In this document: piece after piece, positions 1 through 8,727 of the stretch
Position numbering within the stretch: position 1 is the first letter of the stretch
Layout: every line of letters starts with the position of its first letter
NCBI RefSeq assembly: GCF_029167645.1
Contig: NZ_CP119147.1
Location: 4,668,501-4,732,500, forward strand
DNA from: Streptomyces sp. AM 2-1-1
GTDB lineage: Bacteria; Actinomycetota; Actinomycetes; Streptomycetales; Streptomycetaceae
Direction of reading: 5' to 3'
DNA: 64,000 nt
The notes under the pieces: model-generated
The model's database searches: none
What the model was told of the DNA's origin: nothing
The model's input: only the letters and a program-made list of their open reading frames with translations
Translations under genes and position numbers: made by a program

Positions 1-837
1 TACGGCATAGAGAGGGACTGGGACTCCGGGCGCCGGACCGCCTACCTGCGCGACGCGATCGAGGCCGCCGACCCTGGCGTCGACTTCTCCGCGTACGACG
101 TCGTCTACCTGGTCGCCGACCCGGACGCGCCCGGCGTCGACTCCGACGCCACCAAGGTCGTCAACTTCGACCGGCCGATCCGCGCGGACCGCACCGACAT
201 CAGGCGCGTGGTCACCGTCTTCGAACAGCACCCGCCCGACCGCAACGTCCTCGCCCACGAGACCGGGCACGTCTTCGACCTCGCCGACCTCTACCACCGC
301 CCCACCGACGGCAAGGGCGACTGGGACACCCACGTGGGCGACTGGGACGTCATGGGCAGCCAGTTCGGGCTGGCCCCGGACCTCTTCGGCTGGCACAAGT
401 GGAAGCTCGGCTGGCTCGGCGACCGGCAGGTCGTCTGCGTCCAGGGCAGCGCCGACGTCACCCTGGAACCGGTCGCCGCCGCCCCGGTCCCCGGCGGCAC
501 CATGGGCACCCGGCTCGCCGTCGTCCGGACGGGCGAGGACAGCGCGCTCGCCGTCGAGGCCCGGGGCGCCACCGGGAACGACCGCTCGACCTGCACCCAG
601 GGCGTGCTGATCTACCGGGTGCGCAGCGGCACGGCCTCCGGCGGCGGACCCGTGGAGGTGGTGGACGCCCACCCGGAGACGGAGGCCTGCTGGGACCGCT
701 CGGTCTACCCGCCCCTGGCGGACGCCCCGCTGTCGGTCGGCGAGACGTACAGCGTGCCGGGGGAGCGGATCCGGATCGAGGTCGCCGACCGCACCCCGTC
801 CGGCTCCTGGACCGTACGCGTCACCACCGGCACCTGA
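1..837 (+). CDS. M6-type zinc metalloprotease, 5' end cut by the window
   Basis: The frame is open from base 1 and ends at a TGA at 835-837, leaving 278 visible residues; the N-terminus lies outside the window. Around residues 86-90 it carries HETGH, an HExxH zinc-binding helix, followed by a DLYH stretch, the arrangement seen in M6 (immune inhibitor A-like) secreted peptidases where HExxH is followed by a Gly/Asp-rich segment. The motif VMGSQFG further on resembles the Met-turn region of M6 proteins. The C-terminal 120 residues look like a beta-rich accessory domain with several cysteines (for example near VVCVQG and RSTCTQG), fitting an exported protein. A signal peptide cannot be checked because it would be upstream. 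The substrate is unknown. An ATG-like internal start (GTG at codon 70) is not the real start because the conserved sequence continues upstream of it. Confidence 0.8.
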   Translation, partial: YGIERDWDSGRRTAYLRDAIEAADPGVDFSAYDVVYLVADPDAPGVDSDATKVVNFDRPIRADRTDIRRVVTVFEQHPPDRNVLAHETGHVFDLADLYHRPTDGKGDWDTHVGDWDVMGSQFGLAPDLFGWHKWKLGWLGDRQVVCVQGSADVTLEPVAAAPVPGGTMGTRLAVVRTGEDSALAVEARGATGNDRSTCTQGVLIYRVRSGTASGGGPVEVVDAHPETEACWDRSVYPPLADAPLSVGETYSVPGERIRIEVADRTPSGSWTVRVTTGT

Positions 838-869
838 ACCGGGCCGGCCGCCGGGCCGCACCGGAACAC

Positions 870-903
870 GAAGAAGCCCCCCGCTCGCGCGGGGGGCTTC
901 TTC
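870..903. terminator. Strong bidirectional hairpin terminator
   Basis: A perfect 15-bp inverted repeat (GAAGAAGCCCCCCGC and its complement) separated by four bases lies between the convergent protease gene and tRNA-Lys. The stem ends in CTTCTTC-type sequence on both strands, so it can stop transcription from either side. Confidence 0.85.
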
Positions 904-909
904 CGTCGG

Positions 910-983
910 TGCGCCGCCAGGGACTCGAACCCCGGACCCGCTGATTAAGAGTCAGCTGCTCTAACCAACTGAGCTAGCGGCGC
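910..983 (-). tRNA. tRNA-Lys (anticodon CTT)
   Basis: Reading the minus strand from 983, the 7-bp acceptor stem GCGCCGC pairs with GCGGCGC at 911-917. The D-loop AGCTCAGTTGGTTAGAGC, the anticodon arm GCTGA-CTCTTAA-TCAGC with anticodon CTT, and the T-arm GGTTCGAGTCC are all present. The discriminator base is A at 910 and CCA is not encoded. The 5' end overlaps the last ten bases of the neighbouring prim-pol-like gene on the same strand. Confidence 0.96.
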
Positions 984-1654
984 CTGCTGACGTCGTAGAC
1001 ATTAGCACCCGGATCCGCAGGAGGAAAAATCGAGTAATCCGACGGGGGGAGGACCGCGCTCCGGGCTGCCCGCACACAGGCCCAGCGCAGTACGTCCGGC
1101 CCCGGCAGCCAGGGGGTGCGGGTGTCGGGGGCGACCACCCACTGCGGACCCGACGCGGTGGGGTCGCAGGTCAGCGGCGGTACGGTCACCGCGTCGCCGG
1201 TGCCGTGGCAGAGCACCGGAGGCAGCGCGTGCGCCGTCCGCCCGGGGCGGGCGCCGCCCGTACCCCACTCCTCCCAGGCGAGCAGCGAGGGGAGCCGCTG
1301 GGCGGTGCCGGGGGCCGCGAAGAGCAGGGTCCGGCCGCGATGGGTGGCGACCGGACCGGAGCCCGGTCCCTGCGCCCAGAGCCGCTCCAGCATCCGCCGT
1401 CCGAACAGCGCCGGGACGCTCACCACGTCGAACGCGGTGCCGCAGGGCAGGACGCCGGGGGAGGCGGGGCTCCGCTGCCAGCGGGCGAGCGTGGCGCGCG
1501 GGTTCGCGGTGGCGCCGGCGAGCCAGAGCGCCCCGGCGGGGGTGACCTCGGCGGGCTGATGGGCGGCCTGACTCCGCAGATGGGGCAGGGTACCGACGCC
1601 GGAGCGCGGGTCGCGGGTCTGCAGGGACGTTTCGTCTTCCAGCCATGCGGTCAT
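974..1654 (-). CDS. Degenerate bifunctional primase/polymerase (prim-pol)-like protein
   Basis: A 226-aa protein that resembles the N-terminal AEP/prim-pol fold common in actinobacterial proteins annotated as bifunctional DNA primase/polymerase. It keeps the landmarks of that fold: WLAGATANPRATLARWQRS near the N-terminus, FDVVSVPALFGRRMLERL in the middle, and GPVATHRGRTLLFAAPGT after it. In active enzymes the middle segment carries metal-binding Asp residues (a D-x-D type motif). Here that site reads V-S-V-P, so catalysis is doubtful and a regulatory or binding role is more likely. A related small protein sits at 10347-10862. The stop codon TAG (976-974) falls inside the tRNA-Lys gene, at U8-A9-G10 of the tRNA. 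No clear Shine-Dalgarno precedes the ATG at 1654, so translation may be leaderless or the start may be misplaced. Confidence 0.65.
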   Translation of the reverse strand: MTAWLEDETSLQTRDPRSGVGTLPHLRSQAAHQPAEVTPAGALWLAGATANPRATLARWQRSPASPGVLPCGTAFDVVSVPALFGRRMLERLWAQGPGSGPVATHRGRTLLFAAPGTAQRLPSLLAWEEWGTGGARPGRTAHALPPVLCHGTGDAVTVPPLTCDPTASGPQWVVAPDTRTPWLPGPDVLRWACVRAARSAVLPPSDYSIFPPADPGANVYDVSRRR

Positions 1655-1842
1655 GGGACAGGTCTACCGCGCGTGACGGGATCGACGCCGAGAGTCGCCG
1701 AACGCCGGACAGGAGGCCGCCATGCCGGGTATCTTGCCCGCGGGCATATGCCAGGAGCTGCACGCGGAGTGACCGTGCCGGGGGCGGAGGCCCCCGGGAC
1801 CACCCGCGGAGCGGGCGTCCCGCCCGCGGTGGGGCGCCGGGG

Positions 1843-2184
1843 TCAGGTGCGGGGCGACTTCAGCAGGGACCGGCCGAACTCGATCATCTTCTCCGCGTAG
1901 TCCTCGGTCCACTCCGCGCGCTCCGCGACGTCGGCGGGTGTGAGCCGGTCGAAGCGGCGGGGATCGGCGAGCTGGGCCGCGGCCACGGCCTGGAACTCGA
2001 TGCTCCGGTCGGTGGCCGCCCGGAAGGCATGGGTCAGTTCGGTCGCACGGGCGAGCAGCTCCGCCGGATCGTCCATCGACTCCAGCTGGAAGAAGTGCTC
2101 GGGGTCGGCCGCCGCCTGCGCGGGCTCGAAGAGCAGTGGGGCGGGGCGCAGCCTCGGCTGTGCGTTCCGGTCGGCTTCTGCCAT
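1843..2184 (-). CDS. Small conserved hypothetical protein, 113 aa
   Basis: The ATG at 2184 is chosen because a strong GAGGGAGGA Shine-Dalgarno lies 7-14 bases upstream; open frame continues upstream but without such a signal. The protein is acidic and predicted helical, with the blocks LFEPAQAAADPEHFFQLES, ELLARATELTHAF and RFDRLTPADVAERAEW. There is no signal peptide, membrane segment or cysteine. I do not recognise a family. The phrase-like WTEDYAEKMIEFGRSLLK near the C-terminus suggests an amphipathic helix. It stands alone between the prim-pol-like gene and the helicase operon, separated from the latter by 437 bp, so it probably has its own promoter. Confidence 0.7.
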   Translation of the reverse strand: MAEADRNAQPRLRPAPLLFEPAQAAADPEHFFQLESMDDPAELLARATELTHAFRAATDRSIEFQAVAAAQLADPRRFDRLTPADVAERAEWTEDYAEKMIEFGRSLLKSPRT

Positions 2185-2621
2185 GTGCGTTTCCTCCCTC
2201 GGGACGGCCGGACGGCCACCCTCCATTGTTCCGCCCTGCGCGGGCGCGGTGTTCCGGAGCACTCGGCCACCCGCCTCCGGGGTGGTGAACGTGTCCGTGA
2301 CACCGAACGAAAACCGGCACCCGGACATGCCCGTGCGCCGGGATCCGGCTCCGAAGCCCCCTGCCCGCCGGAACCGTCGTTTTGCGGTACGCGGAGGTGG
2401 CCCCGAACAAGTCTGTCCGGGCCGACCGGCCGGAAAACACCGTCCGGAAGTGTGCGGAGGATCGGTCCGGTGCACCTTCGCGGCGGGCGGCTCCGCGCGC
2501 CACCGCCCGCCGGAGGCGCTCGGCAGGACGCGCGGCGCGCGGCGCCCGGCCGTGTCCGGGTCCGCGTCGTCGGTGCCGGGTGTGCGCTTCCCTCCGTGCT
2601 TCTCGGCCCGTCCCCGGCTCG
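2185..2621. other. Gap between small protein gene and helicase operon
   Basis: 437 bp without a convincing gene; all open frames here have poor start sites and continue from shadows of neighbouring genes. The GC content drops slightly around 2280-2330 (ACCGAACGAAAACCGG), which may mark the promoter of the minus-strand gene at 1843-2184, but I could not assign -35/-10 boxes with confidence. Confidence 0.4.
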
Positions 2622-3968
2622 TCAACCGGCCCAGGACACCCGGTGGTCCGACCAGTGCTCCCAGGTGGACTGCATGGCCTCCCAGCCGTCCGGGAACTTC
2701 ACCTCCACGCCGAGCTGCACCGGTTCCGTGGAGGGATGCGCGTCCAGCAGATCGGCGACGCCCGCCCGGCACACCACCACGCAGGCGTGCCGGTGGCGGG
2801 AGGCCAGGACGCAGAGCCGGCCCGTCTCCAGGTGGAACGCGGTGGCGTCCGGCCGCCCCGAGAGCGGGTGCAGCACCACCGTGACGTCGAACTCCCGCCC
2901 CTGGAGCCGGTTGGCGGTGTCCACCGCGACCCCCGTGACCCCCATCCCGGAGAGGGCCGCCCGCACCGCCGCCGCCTGGTCGCGGTGGGCCGTGCCGACC
3001 GCGATCCGGTCCGCCGACACCGGCACCGGTCCCCTCGCGCGCTCGCTGGTCGCCGTGGCGCCCCGGTCCAGCAGCCTGCGGACCACCAGCGCCACCGCGC
3101 GCACCGCCTCCGGATCGGTGCGCGGGGTGTGGCCGGCGGGCAGCTCCAGCAGACCCCAGCCGGACTCCGCCGCCACGTCCAGCACCCGGTCGGGCCCCGA
3201 GCCGTCCGACGCCGTGGCGAACCCCAGCGACCGGTCGCCGTGGCCCGTACCGCTGCGGAACGGGGTGTCCGGGTAGAACGCGTCCGAGACCAGCGGCGCC
3301 GCCGAGGCCGGCAGCCGCCAGGAGACCGGCAGCCGGTGCTGCGGCAGCCGCGGATTGTGCGCCAGCAGCGCGGCGACGGCGCTCGCCGACGGGTCGTGGC
3401 TCAGCCCTGCCCACTGGTCCGCGCCGACGATCGAGAACGGGTCCAACTGGCCCGGGTCCCCCACGAAGAGGGCCCGCCGGAAGAGACCGGCCACGGCGAG
3501 CAGCGCGTCCGACCGCATCTGGTACGCCTCGTCGACGATCGCGTGGTCCCACGGCTCCACGTTCTTCACGTGCGCCCACTTCGCGGCCGTCGACACGACC
3601 ACGTCGAGCCCGGCCAGGTCCGCCGCCTTCGCGGACTTGCGGACGTTCTCCAGGCCGTCCAGCACCTTGTCGTACGGGTCGGAGTCACTGCTGTGCAGCC
3701 GCCCGACCGGCAGCTCCGGCTCCTTCTCGGCGAGGCGCACCACCAGGTCGTCGACCTGGGCGTTGGTCTGCGCGATCACCATCAAGGGGCGTCCGGCGGC
3801 GGCGAGTTCGAGGGCGGCGCGGACGACCAGCGTCGACTTGCCCGCGCCCGGCGGGGAGTTCACCACGACACCCCGCGCATCACCGTGCAGGGTGTCGTGG
3901 AGGATCGCGTCGGTGGCGCGCGCCGCCGCCACGCCCGGATCGAGGTGCGCGGTGCGTACGTCGGTCAC
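2622..3968 (-). CDS. Superfamily 1-type ATPase/helicase, third gene of nuclease-helicase operon
   Basis: 448 aa starting at a GTG whose bases overlap the TGA of the upstream gene (GTGA, 4-nt overlap), implying translational coupling. The SF1 helicase motifs run in order: Walker A SPPGAGKST (about 39-46), motif Ia around VIAQTNAQVDDLV, Walker B HAIVDEAYQM, motif III GDPGQLDPF, an SWRLP motif IV, motif V VDTANRLQGREFDV and motif VI ASRHRHACVVV. This matches the compact UvrD/Upf1-like helicases (AAA_11/AAA_12 type) that translocate on nucleic acid. DEAY replaces the commoner DEAx/DExQ box. It is short for a DNA-repair helicase, without obvious 1B/2B insertions; the upstream partner protein might supply such functions. 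The operon pairs it with a RecB-type nuclease. Confidence 0.8.
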   Translation of the reverse strand: MTDVRTAHLDPGVAAARATDAILHDTLHGDARGVVVNSPPGAGKSTLVVRAALELAAAGRPLMVIAQTNAQVDDLVVRLAEKEPELPVGRLHSSDSDPYDKVLDGLENVRKSAKAADLAGLDVVVSTAAKWAHVKNVEPWDHAIVDEAYQMRSDALLAVAGLFRRALFVGDPGQLDPFSIVGADQWAGLSHDPSASAVAALLAHNPRLPQHRLPVSWRLPASAAPLVSDAFYPDTPFRSGTGHGDRSLGFATASDGSGPDRVLDVAAESGWGLLELPAGHTPRTDPEAVRAVALVVRRLLDRGATATSERARGPVPVSADRIAVGTAHRDQAAAVRAALSGMGVTGVAVDTANRLQGREFDVTVVLHPLSGRPDATAFHLETGRLCVLASRHRHACVVVCRAGVADLLDAHPSTEPVQLGVEVKFPDGWEAMQSTWEHWSDHRVSWAG

Positions 3969-5596
3969 AGCAGGTCCTCCGGGGTCACGGCGTCGGGCTG
4001 TTCTGCGGTCGCGCCCGGCGGGCCGCCGTGCGTCCACGGGGTCTCCTCCGCGTCCGGCAGCGCCGGCCCACCGCGCTGGTCGTGCTCGAACAGCGTCCAC
4101 ACCGTGCGCTCGCCCGGCTCCGGCACCGACCCGGGGGCGGGCTCCCTGCCACGCCCCATCCGGTCCAGGACGCGCAGCACCAGCAGCAGGTCCGAACCGT
4201 CGTCCGGTGTCTCGGCGCCCTCACCGGCCCCGGATCCCGGGGCGTACACCACGAACTCCGCCGACTGCGGCCTGCCGTCCAGCGAGCGGTAGACCTTCGT
4301 CCGCTCGCCCACCTGCGGGCGCTCGGCCGTACGGACGGTGACGAGCGGGCGCGGAGAGGGGCGCTTCGACTCGGTGTACGCCATCTCCACCCCGGTCACC
4401 TCGCCGACGAACGCCTCACCGTTCAGCCGCCGGCCGGCCAGCACCAGGGGATCGTCCAGCGCCTCCTGGGCGTCCAGCTGCGCCTGCGCCGTCTCACGGG
4501 AGGCCAGCTTCCGGGCCGCCGTCACCGCGTCGTCCCGGCGGGGCTGCGGCGGCTCGCCCGAGCGCACCTTGTCCCGGTGGCCGGTGAACGACCAGCGGTC
4601 GCGGGTCCACCGCTCCTCCGCCCGGGGCGCCTCCGGCAGCTCCCGCAGCCGGTCGATCCCGCGCCACACCGCGTCCCAGGTCGGCAGCAGCACCCCGGCC
4701 AGCACCTTGCGGATCTCGCGCTCGGCGGCGTGCAGGTCGCCGAGCCGCTCATCGGCCCGCAGCCCGTCCTCGGCCGCCGCCAGCGCGGTGCGGGCCCGGT
4801 CGTACCGCTCGATCGCGGGCGCCAGCAGCCGGTTGTCGAACGCCGGGTCCGTGGCCGGACCGGCGGGCGGGCAGACCAGCTGACCGTCCCGGTCCCGGTC
4901 CAGCTCCGCCCGGAGCGCGGCCTCGGCGCCCGACGCGCCGTCCGGCGGATCGATCCAGGCGAGCAGCGCCCCCAGGTGCTGGTCCTCCACACTGCTCTGC
5001 CCCGTCGCCCAGTGGCGGTTGAGCAGATCGGTGGTGGCCAGCAGCAACGAGGAACCCGGCACCCGGGCCCGCTCGGCGTAGTGCGTCAGCCAGCGCCCGA
5101 GCAGCGGCACCCGGGGCGGCGCCGGATACGGGGTGTCCGGATCGTCCTCGGCGGTGCGGCGGAACCGCATCGACCGCCCCAGCAGCCGCACCAGATCGAC
5201 ACCCGCCCTGCTCGGCACGATCAACTGCGCCGCGTCCACGCAGAGTTCGACCTCGACCTTGGCCTTCTTGCCGGTCTCCGGGTCGGTCTCGTTCCGCTCG
5301 ACGGCCTCCACCACGTCCGCGTACGCCTCGATGTGCGGCAGCACCAGCTCGGCCAGCTCCGCCAGGAACGCGAACCGCAGGTCGCGGTCGCGCGGCTGCG
5401 CCACCGTGAGGAGCCGGGGCGCCTGGCGGTCGGTCCCCACCAGCGCGCCCAGCGGGGCGCCCGCCTCGCCGGACGTGGTGAGCGGCACCAGGACGAGCGG
5501 CCGGTCGGTCAGGTGCCGGTGGCGGACGGTCGCGAGCGGCTGGGCCCGCCCGCTGTCCACCGCCTCCAGCCGGGCCAGGGTGCTGATCAGTGACAT
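3965..5596 (-). CDS. Unknown 543-aa protein, second gene of nuclease-helicase operon
   Basis: I do not recognise a family. The ATG at 5596 overlaps the end of the upstream nuclease gene by 10 bp, and its TGA overlaps the helicase start by 4 bp, so all three proteins are probably made together. The first 240 residues look like a mixed alpha/beta region. Residues about 260-400 are rich in charged helices (for example AERAALAAAEDGL-like and AAEREIRKVLAGV) and may form a coiled coil. The segment EAFVGEVTGVEMAYTESK followed by RPLVTVRT resembles small beta-barrel insertions such as the 2B/OB regions of SF1 helicases. The tail is acidic and proline-rich. No cysteine cluster, P-loop or nuclease motif is visible. 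The likely role is a partner linking the nuclease and helicase, which is inferred from context only. Confidence 0.7.
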   Translation of the reverse strand: MSLISTLARLEAVDSGRAQPLATVRHRHLTDRPLVLVPLTTSGEAGAPLGALVGTDRQAPRLLTVAQPRDRDLRFAFLAELAELVLPHIEAYADVVEAVERNETDPETGKKAKVEVELCVDAAQLIVPSRAGVDLVRLLGRSMRFRRTAEDDPDTPYPAPPRVPLLGRWLTHYAERARVPGSSLLLATTDLLNRHWATGQSSVEDQHLGALLAWIDPPDGASGAEAALRAELDRDRDGQLVCPPAGPATDPAFDNRLLAPAIERYDRARTALAAAEDGLRADERLGDLHAAEREIRKVLAGVLLPTWDAVWRGIDRLRELPEAPRAEERWTRDRWSFTGHRDKVRSGEPPQPRRDDAVTAARKLASRETAQAQLDAQEALDDPLVLAGRRLNGEAFVGEVTGVEMAYTESKRPSPRPLVTVRTAERPQVGERTKVYRSLDGRPQSAEFVVYAPGSGAGEGAETPDDGSDLLLVLRVLDRMGRGREPAPGSVPEPGERTVWTLFEHDQRGGPALPDAEETPWTHGGPPGATAEQPDAVTPEDLL

Positions 5597-6861
5597 GGAG
5601 CCGTGCCCTCCCGTACCGCCGTGCCGTCCCCGGCCACCGGGCCCCCGCGCACCGCCGAGCCGTCGCCCGCCGCCCTGACCGGAGCCGGGGCGCCCTCCAG
5701 CGCCTCGGCGCGCAGGGCCGCCGCGCGGCGCAGCGCGGCGACGGCCGGGTCCGCCGGGTCACCGTCCTTGCCGGCCGCCGCGTCCAGCACCGCGCGGACC
5801 GTCGTCAGCCCGCCGAGCTCGCCGCGCACCCCGCGTCCCAGGGCCTGCACCGCGCCCTCGGCCCGGGCCTTCGCCCGGCAGTGGAACGCCAGCTCGCAGG
5901 CGGCCAGGCACTCGGGGGCGTACGCCGCGGGCACCGCCTCCACGGCGGCGGTCAGCTCCTCGGCCGAGCACCCCGGGTCGAAGGTGGTGCCCTCGGGGAG
6001 CAGCTCCGCGATCTCCTCGATACGGGTGAGCCGGGTCAGCTGGCGGCGGGTCACCGCGCGCTGCTTGCGCACGTCCACCACGGAGCCGGTGGGGAGGTTG
6101 GAGAAGTCCCGGGGGCAGACGAGGAGGACGTCGTGGGCCACCTCGGCGCCCTCGGTGCGGGCGGCGACCCCCTCCAGGGCGAGGACGTAGACCGCCGACT
6201 GCCGGGCGGCGGCGCCGACCTTCGCCGCGTCCGCCGACCCGTCGATCATGGGGAACGACTTGATCTCGATGACCGTCCACCGGCCGTCGGGGTGCACCAC
6301 CACCGCGTCGGGTTCCAGATAGGCGGGCGAACCCGCCACCTCCAGCGCCAGCATGGGGTGGTCGAGGAGGCTCCAGCCGCCGGCCGCGGTCGCCTCGCGC
6401 AGCGCCAGCGCGGTGCGGGCCGTCCGGCCCTCGGGTCCGGCCGCCGACAGGTCGGGGACCCGGGCGCCCCGCGGCGGTTCGCCGCCCTCGCCGAGACTCT
6501 CGTGCAGCAGGCGCAGCAGCTCGGTGCCGCCGTCCGCCTTGACCCGCGCCTCGAAGGCGTTGCCCCGCATGAAGGCGAACTGCGACTGGCCGTACCCCGA
6601 GGGGGAGCCGAGCGCGGTGGCCAGCACGGTCTTGTCGACACCGGCGCCGTCGAGCAGCGCCCGCCGCTTGCAGCCCGGGTTGGCGGCGAGGGCGGCCAGC
6701 GCGCGGGCGTCCAGCGGATGCGGGACGACGGTCGGTCCGCGCAGCTCAGCGAGCCGCTGCCGGAGCGCTGTCGCCCGCGGCCGTCCGGCCGGGGGAGCCG
6801 GAGGCTTCGGGCGCGACGCTGGGATGTGCGGAGGGGGTCCGCCGGCCGGGGAATCGCTCAC
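5587..6861 (-). CDS. RecB/Cas4-like PD-(D/E)XK nuclease with probable Fe-S cluster
   Basis: About 424 aa from a GTG at 6861; a TTG at 6891 would add ten residues and neither has a clear ribosome site. After a proline-rich N-terminus come the RecB-family nuclease motifs in order: RGNAFE (about 99-104), EPDAVVV with the first acidic residue D185, IEIKSF with E199 and K201, and RQSAVY giving the Q-x3-Y motif (Q221, Y225). Four cysteines are placed as in Cas4 and AddB Fe-S nucleases: one before the core (NPGC, C64) and three after it (ECLAACELAFHC, C318, C322, C328). Spacing is C-x3-C-x5-C rather than the usual C-x2-C-x5-C. The start overlaps the 3' end of the PAP2 gene by 116 bp. Likely a DNA end-processing nuclease acting with the downstream helicase. 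Confidence 0.72.
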   Translation of the reverse strand: MSDSPAGGPPPHIPASRPKPPAPPAGRPRATALRQRLAELRGPTVVPHPLDARALAALAANPGCKRRALLDGAGVDKTVLATALGSPSGYGQSQFAFMRGNAFEARVKADGGTELLRLLHESLGEGGEPPRGARVPDLSAAGPEGRTARTALALREATAAGGWSLLDHPMLALEVAGSPAYLEPDAVVVHPDGRWTVIEIKSFPMIDGSADAAKVGAAARQSAVYVLALEGVAARTEGAEVAHDVLLVCPRDFSNLPTGSVVDVRKQRAVTRRQLTRLTRIEEIAELLPEGTTFDPGCSAEELTAAVEAVPAAYAPECLAACELAFHCRAKARAEGAVQALGRGVRGELGGLTTVRAVLDAAAGKDGDPADPAVAALRRAAALRAEALEGAPAPVRAAGDGSAVRGGPVAGDGTAVREGTAPCH

Positions 6862-7711
6862 CCGCCGAAGTCTCGCATCCCCCACCGACAATCGGGGAGC
6901 CCGTCGGTCCGACGGTGGTTCCCGGGGCGCTCCGCCGGGGGACGGACTCCCGCAGCCGGGCCGTGACGGCCGCGGCGGCGCGCCGCACCGGGCGGGTCAG
7001 CAGGGCGCCCGCTCCCATCACGGCGGCGCCCGCCACCGCGTCGAGGAAGTAGTGGTTGGCGGTGCCCATGACGACGAAGACGATCGTCAGCGGGTAGAGG
7101 ACGCCGAGCACGCGGAGCAGCGGATGCCGTCCGTACCGCCAGAGCAGCACCCCGCACCAGAGCGCCCACCCCACGTGGAGGCTCGGCATCGCCGCGTACT
7201 GGTTGGTCATGCCGCCGAGCCCGCGCGGGGCGCTCGCCTCCGCGCCCCACCACCCGTAGGAGCTGTACTGGGCCATGGTGTCGACGAACCCGTGCCGGGC
7301 GTCGAGGAGCCGGGGCGGACAGGTCGGCAGCAGCGTGAAGCCGATCAGACCGATCAGGGTGGAGGTCAGCAGCCAGGTGCGGACCGTGCGGTAGGCGTCG
7401 GCGCGGCGCCGGTACATCCACAGGAGCAGCGCCGGGGTGACGAGGTAGTGCAGGGAGGCGTACGCGAAGTCGGCGGGTATGCCCAGCGAGGAGTGCGCGG
7501 TCAGCAGCCGGTTGAGCGGGTGTTCGAAGTTGAGGTGGAGCGATTTCTCCAGCCGGAGTATCGCGAGGCCGTGGTCGACGGCGGTGGATATGTCGCCGCG
7601 CACCAGCAGCCGGCCGAGCGAGTAGAGCCCGTACACCCCCGCTATGAGCGGCAGCTCCGTCCACCAACGGGGCCTGGGCCCGCGGGCGCGTGCGGGGGTG
7701 GCGTGCGGCAT
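6746..7711 (-). CDS. PAP2-superfamily membrane phosphatase / phosphotransferase
   Basis: 321 aa starting at an ATG at 7711. Several hydrophobic segments ([67 protein letters not shown]) indicate a polytopic membrane protein. The PAP2/AUR1-type active-site pieces are present: [17 protein letters not shown] with the His of motif C2, and [10 protein letters not shown] with the C3 His and Asp. This subgroup (PAP2_3, inositolphosphotransferase-like) acts on lipid phosphates; the exact substrate is unknown. The last 60 residues after the final membrane segment are low-complexity, and their coding sequence overlaps the start of the nuclease gene by 116 bp in another frame, which suggests the tail is under little constraint. 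Confidence 0.82.
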   Translation of the reverse strand: MPHATPARARGPRPRWWTELPLIAGVYGLYSLGRLLVRGDISTAVDHGLAILRLEKSLHLNFEHPLNRLLTAHSSLGIPADFAYASLHYLVTPALLLWMYRRRADAYRTVRTWLLTSTLIGLIGFTLLPTCPPRLLDARHGFVDTMAQYSSYGWWGAEASAPRGLGGMTNQYAAMPSLHVGWALWCGVLLWRYGRHPLLRVLGVLYPLTIVFVVMGTANHYFLDAVAGAAVMGAGALLTRPVRRAAAAVTARLRESVPRRSAPGTTVGPTGSPIVGGGCETSAGERFPGRRTPSAHPSVAPEASGSPGRTAAGDSAPAAAR

Positions 7712-8066
7712 CCGGTGGCTCTCCCCTGTTCAAGCGTCCGACGGCGGGCGTTCAACCGTACGGCCTGGACGGTCACGATTTCCCCCGGGGGGCCTTTTCG
7801 CCCGCCCCTTCCCGGCCGGCCGGGTGGACGGAGCCGCCACCGGCCGGGGTGCCGCGCAGAGGGGGACGTGTGGACGGGCCGGGAGGTTGCCCGGTCCCCC
7901 CGCCTTCTGTGCCGGGTGCCCCGCAGAGAGGTCCGCACGCCCGTACGCGATGATGGAGGGGGACGAGACGCACCGCCCGAAGGCGCGAGCGTGTCCCTCC
8001 CGGCGCAGGACACCGTGGTCCCGGAGCGCCCACCGCAGTCCCCCAGTTCTCAGGGAGAGCCCGCAC
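7712..8066. other. Divergent intergenic region
   Basis: 355 bp between the divergent PAP2 and histidine-phosphatase genes. The sequence ACGGTCACGATTT and a run of C/G homopolymers (CCCCCGGGGGG near 7784-7794) are visible, but no gene, and no convincing promoter boxes or repeat. Confidence 0.4.
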
Positions 8067-8663
8067 ATGGCACCGCGCATCCTGCTCGCCCGGCACGGCC
8101 AGACCCAGTGGTCGGTCCAGGGCAATCACACCGGCAGGACCGACATCCCGCTGCTCGACTCCGGGCGTGAGGGCGCCGAGCTGCTGGGGCAGCGGCTGCA
8201 CCGCGCCCCCTGGTCCGGGCTGCCGGACACCGACGTCCGCACCAGCCCGCTGGTCCGGGCCTCCGAGACCTGCGACCTGGCCGGCTTCGGGGACCGCGCG
8301 GAGAACTGGGACGCGCTGATGGAGTGGGACTACGGGGAGTACGAGGGGCTCACCCCGGCGCAGATCAAGGCGGACCGGCCCGACTGGCTGATCTGGCGCG
8401 ACGGCGTGCCCGGCGGGGAGTCCACCGCCGACATGACCGCGCGTGCCGACGGGGTCGTCGAACGGGTGCGCTCCGGGGAACGGGACGTGCTCGTCTTCGC
8501 GCACGGCCACATCCTGCGCTCGCTCGCCGCGCGCTGGCTGGGCGAGGACCTGATGTTCGGCGCCCGCATCCGGCTGGAGCCGACCTCGCTCTCCGTGCTG
8601 GGCTGGGCCTACGGGATGCCCGCCGTCGAGCGGTGGAACGACACCGGCCACCTGGAACGCTGA
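8067..8663 (+). CDS. Histidine phosphatase (phosphoglycerate mutase-like) family protein
   Basis: 198 aa; the ATG at 8067 follows a CAGGGAGAGC ribosome site. The catalytic RHG is at residues 8-10 ([11 protein letters not shown]). The second catalytic His sits in [14 protein letters not shown], with the supporting Arg in [10 protein letters not shown] and the acid Glu in [12 protein letters not shown]. This is the two-His active site of the branch-1 histidine phosphatases that include PGM-like acid phosphatases. No signal peptide or membrane segment, so it is cytoplasmic. Length is typical for the small single-domain members (about 200 aa). Substrate not deducible; the gene is monocistronic and converges on a TPR regulator. 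Confidence 0.9.
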   Translation: MAPRILLARHGQTQWSVQGNHTGRTDIPLLDSGREGAELLGQRLHRAPWSGLPDTDVRTSPLVRASETCDLAGFGDRAENWDALMEWDYGEYEGLTPAQIKADRPDWLIWRDGVPGGESTADMTARADGVVERVRSGERDVLVFAHGHILRSLAARWLGEDLMFGARIRLEPTSLSVLGWAYGMPAVERWNDTGHLER

Positions 8664-8682
8664 GCACGGCCGGCGCGGGGGC

Positions 8683-8706
8683 GCCGGCGGGTGCGGGCCC
8701 GCCGGC
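8683..8706. terminator. Bidirectional hairpin terminator
   Basis: GCCGGCGGG and its complement CCCGCCGGC flank a 6-base loop between two convergent genes. There is no T-run, as is usual for Streptomyces terminators. Confidence 0.6.
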
Positions 8707-8727
8707 CACCGCCGCCGGGGCCCGGGC

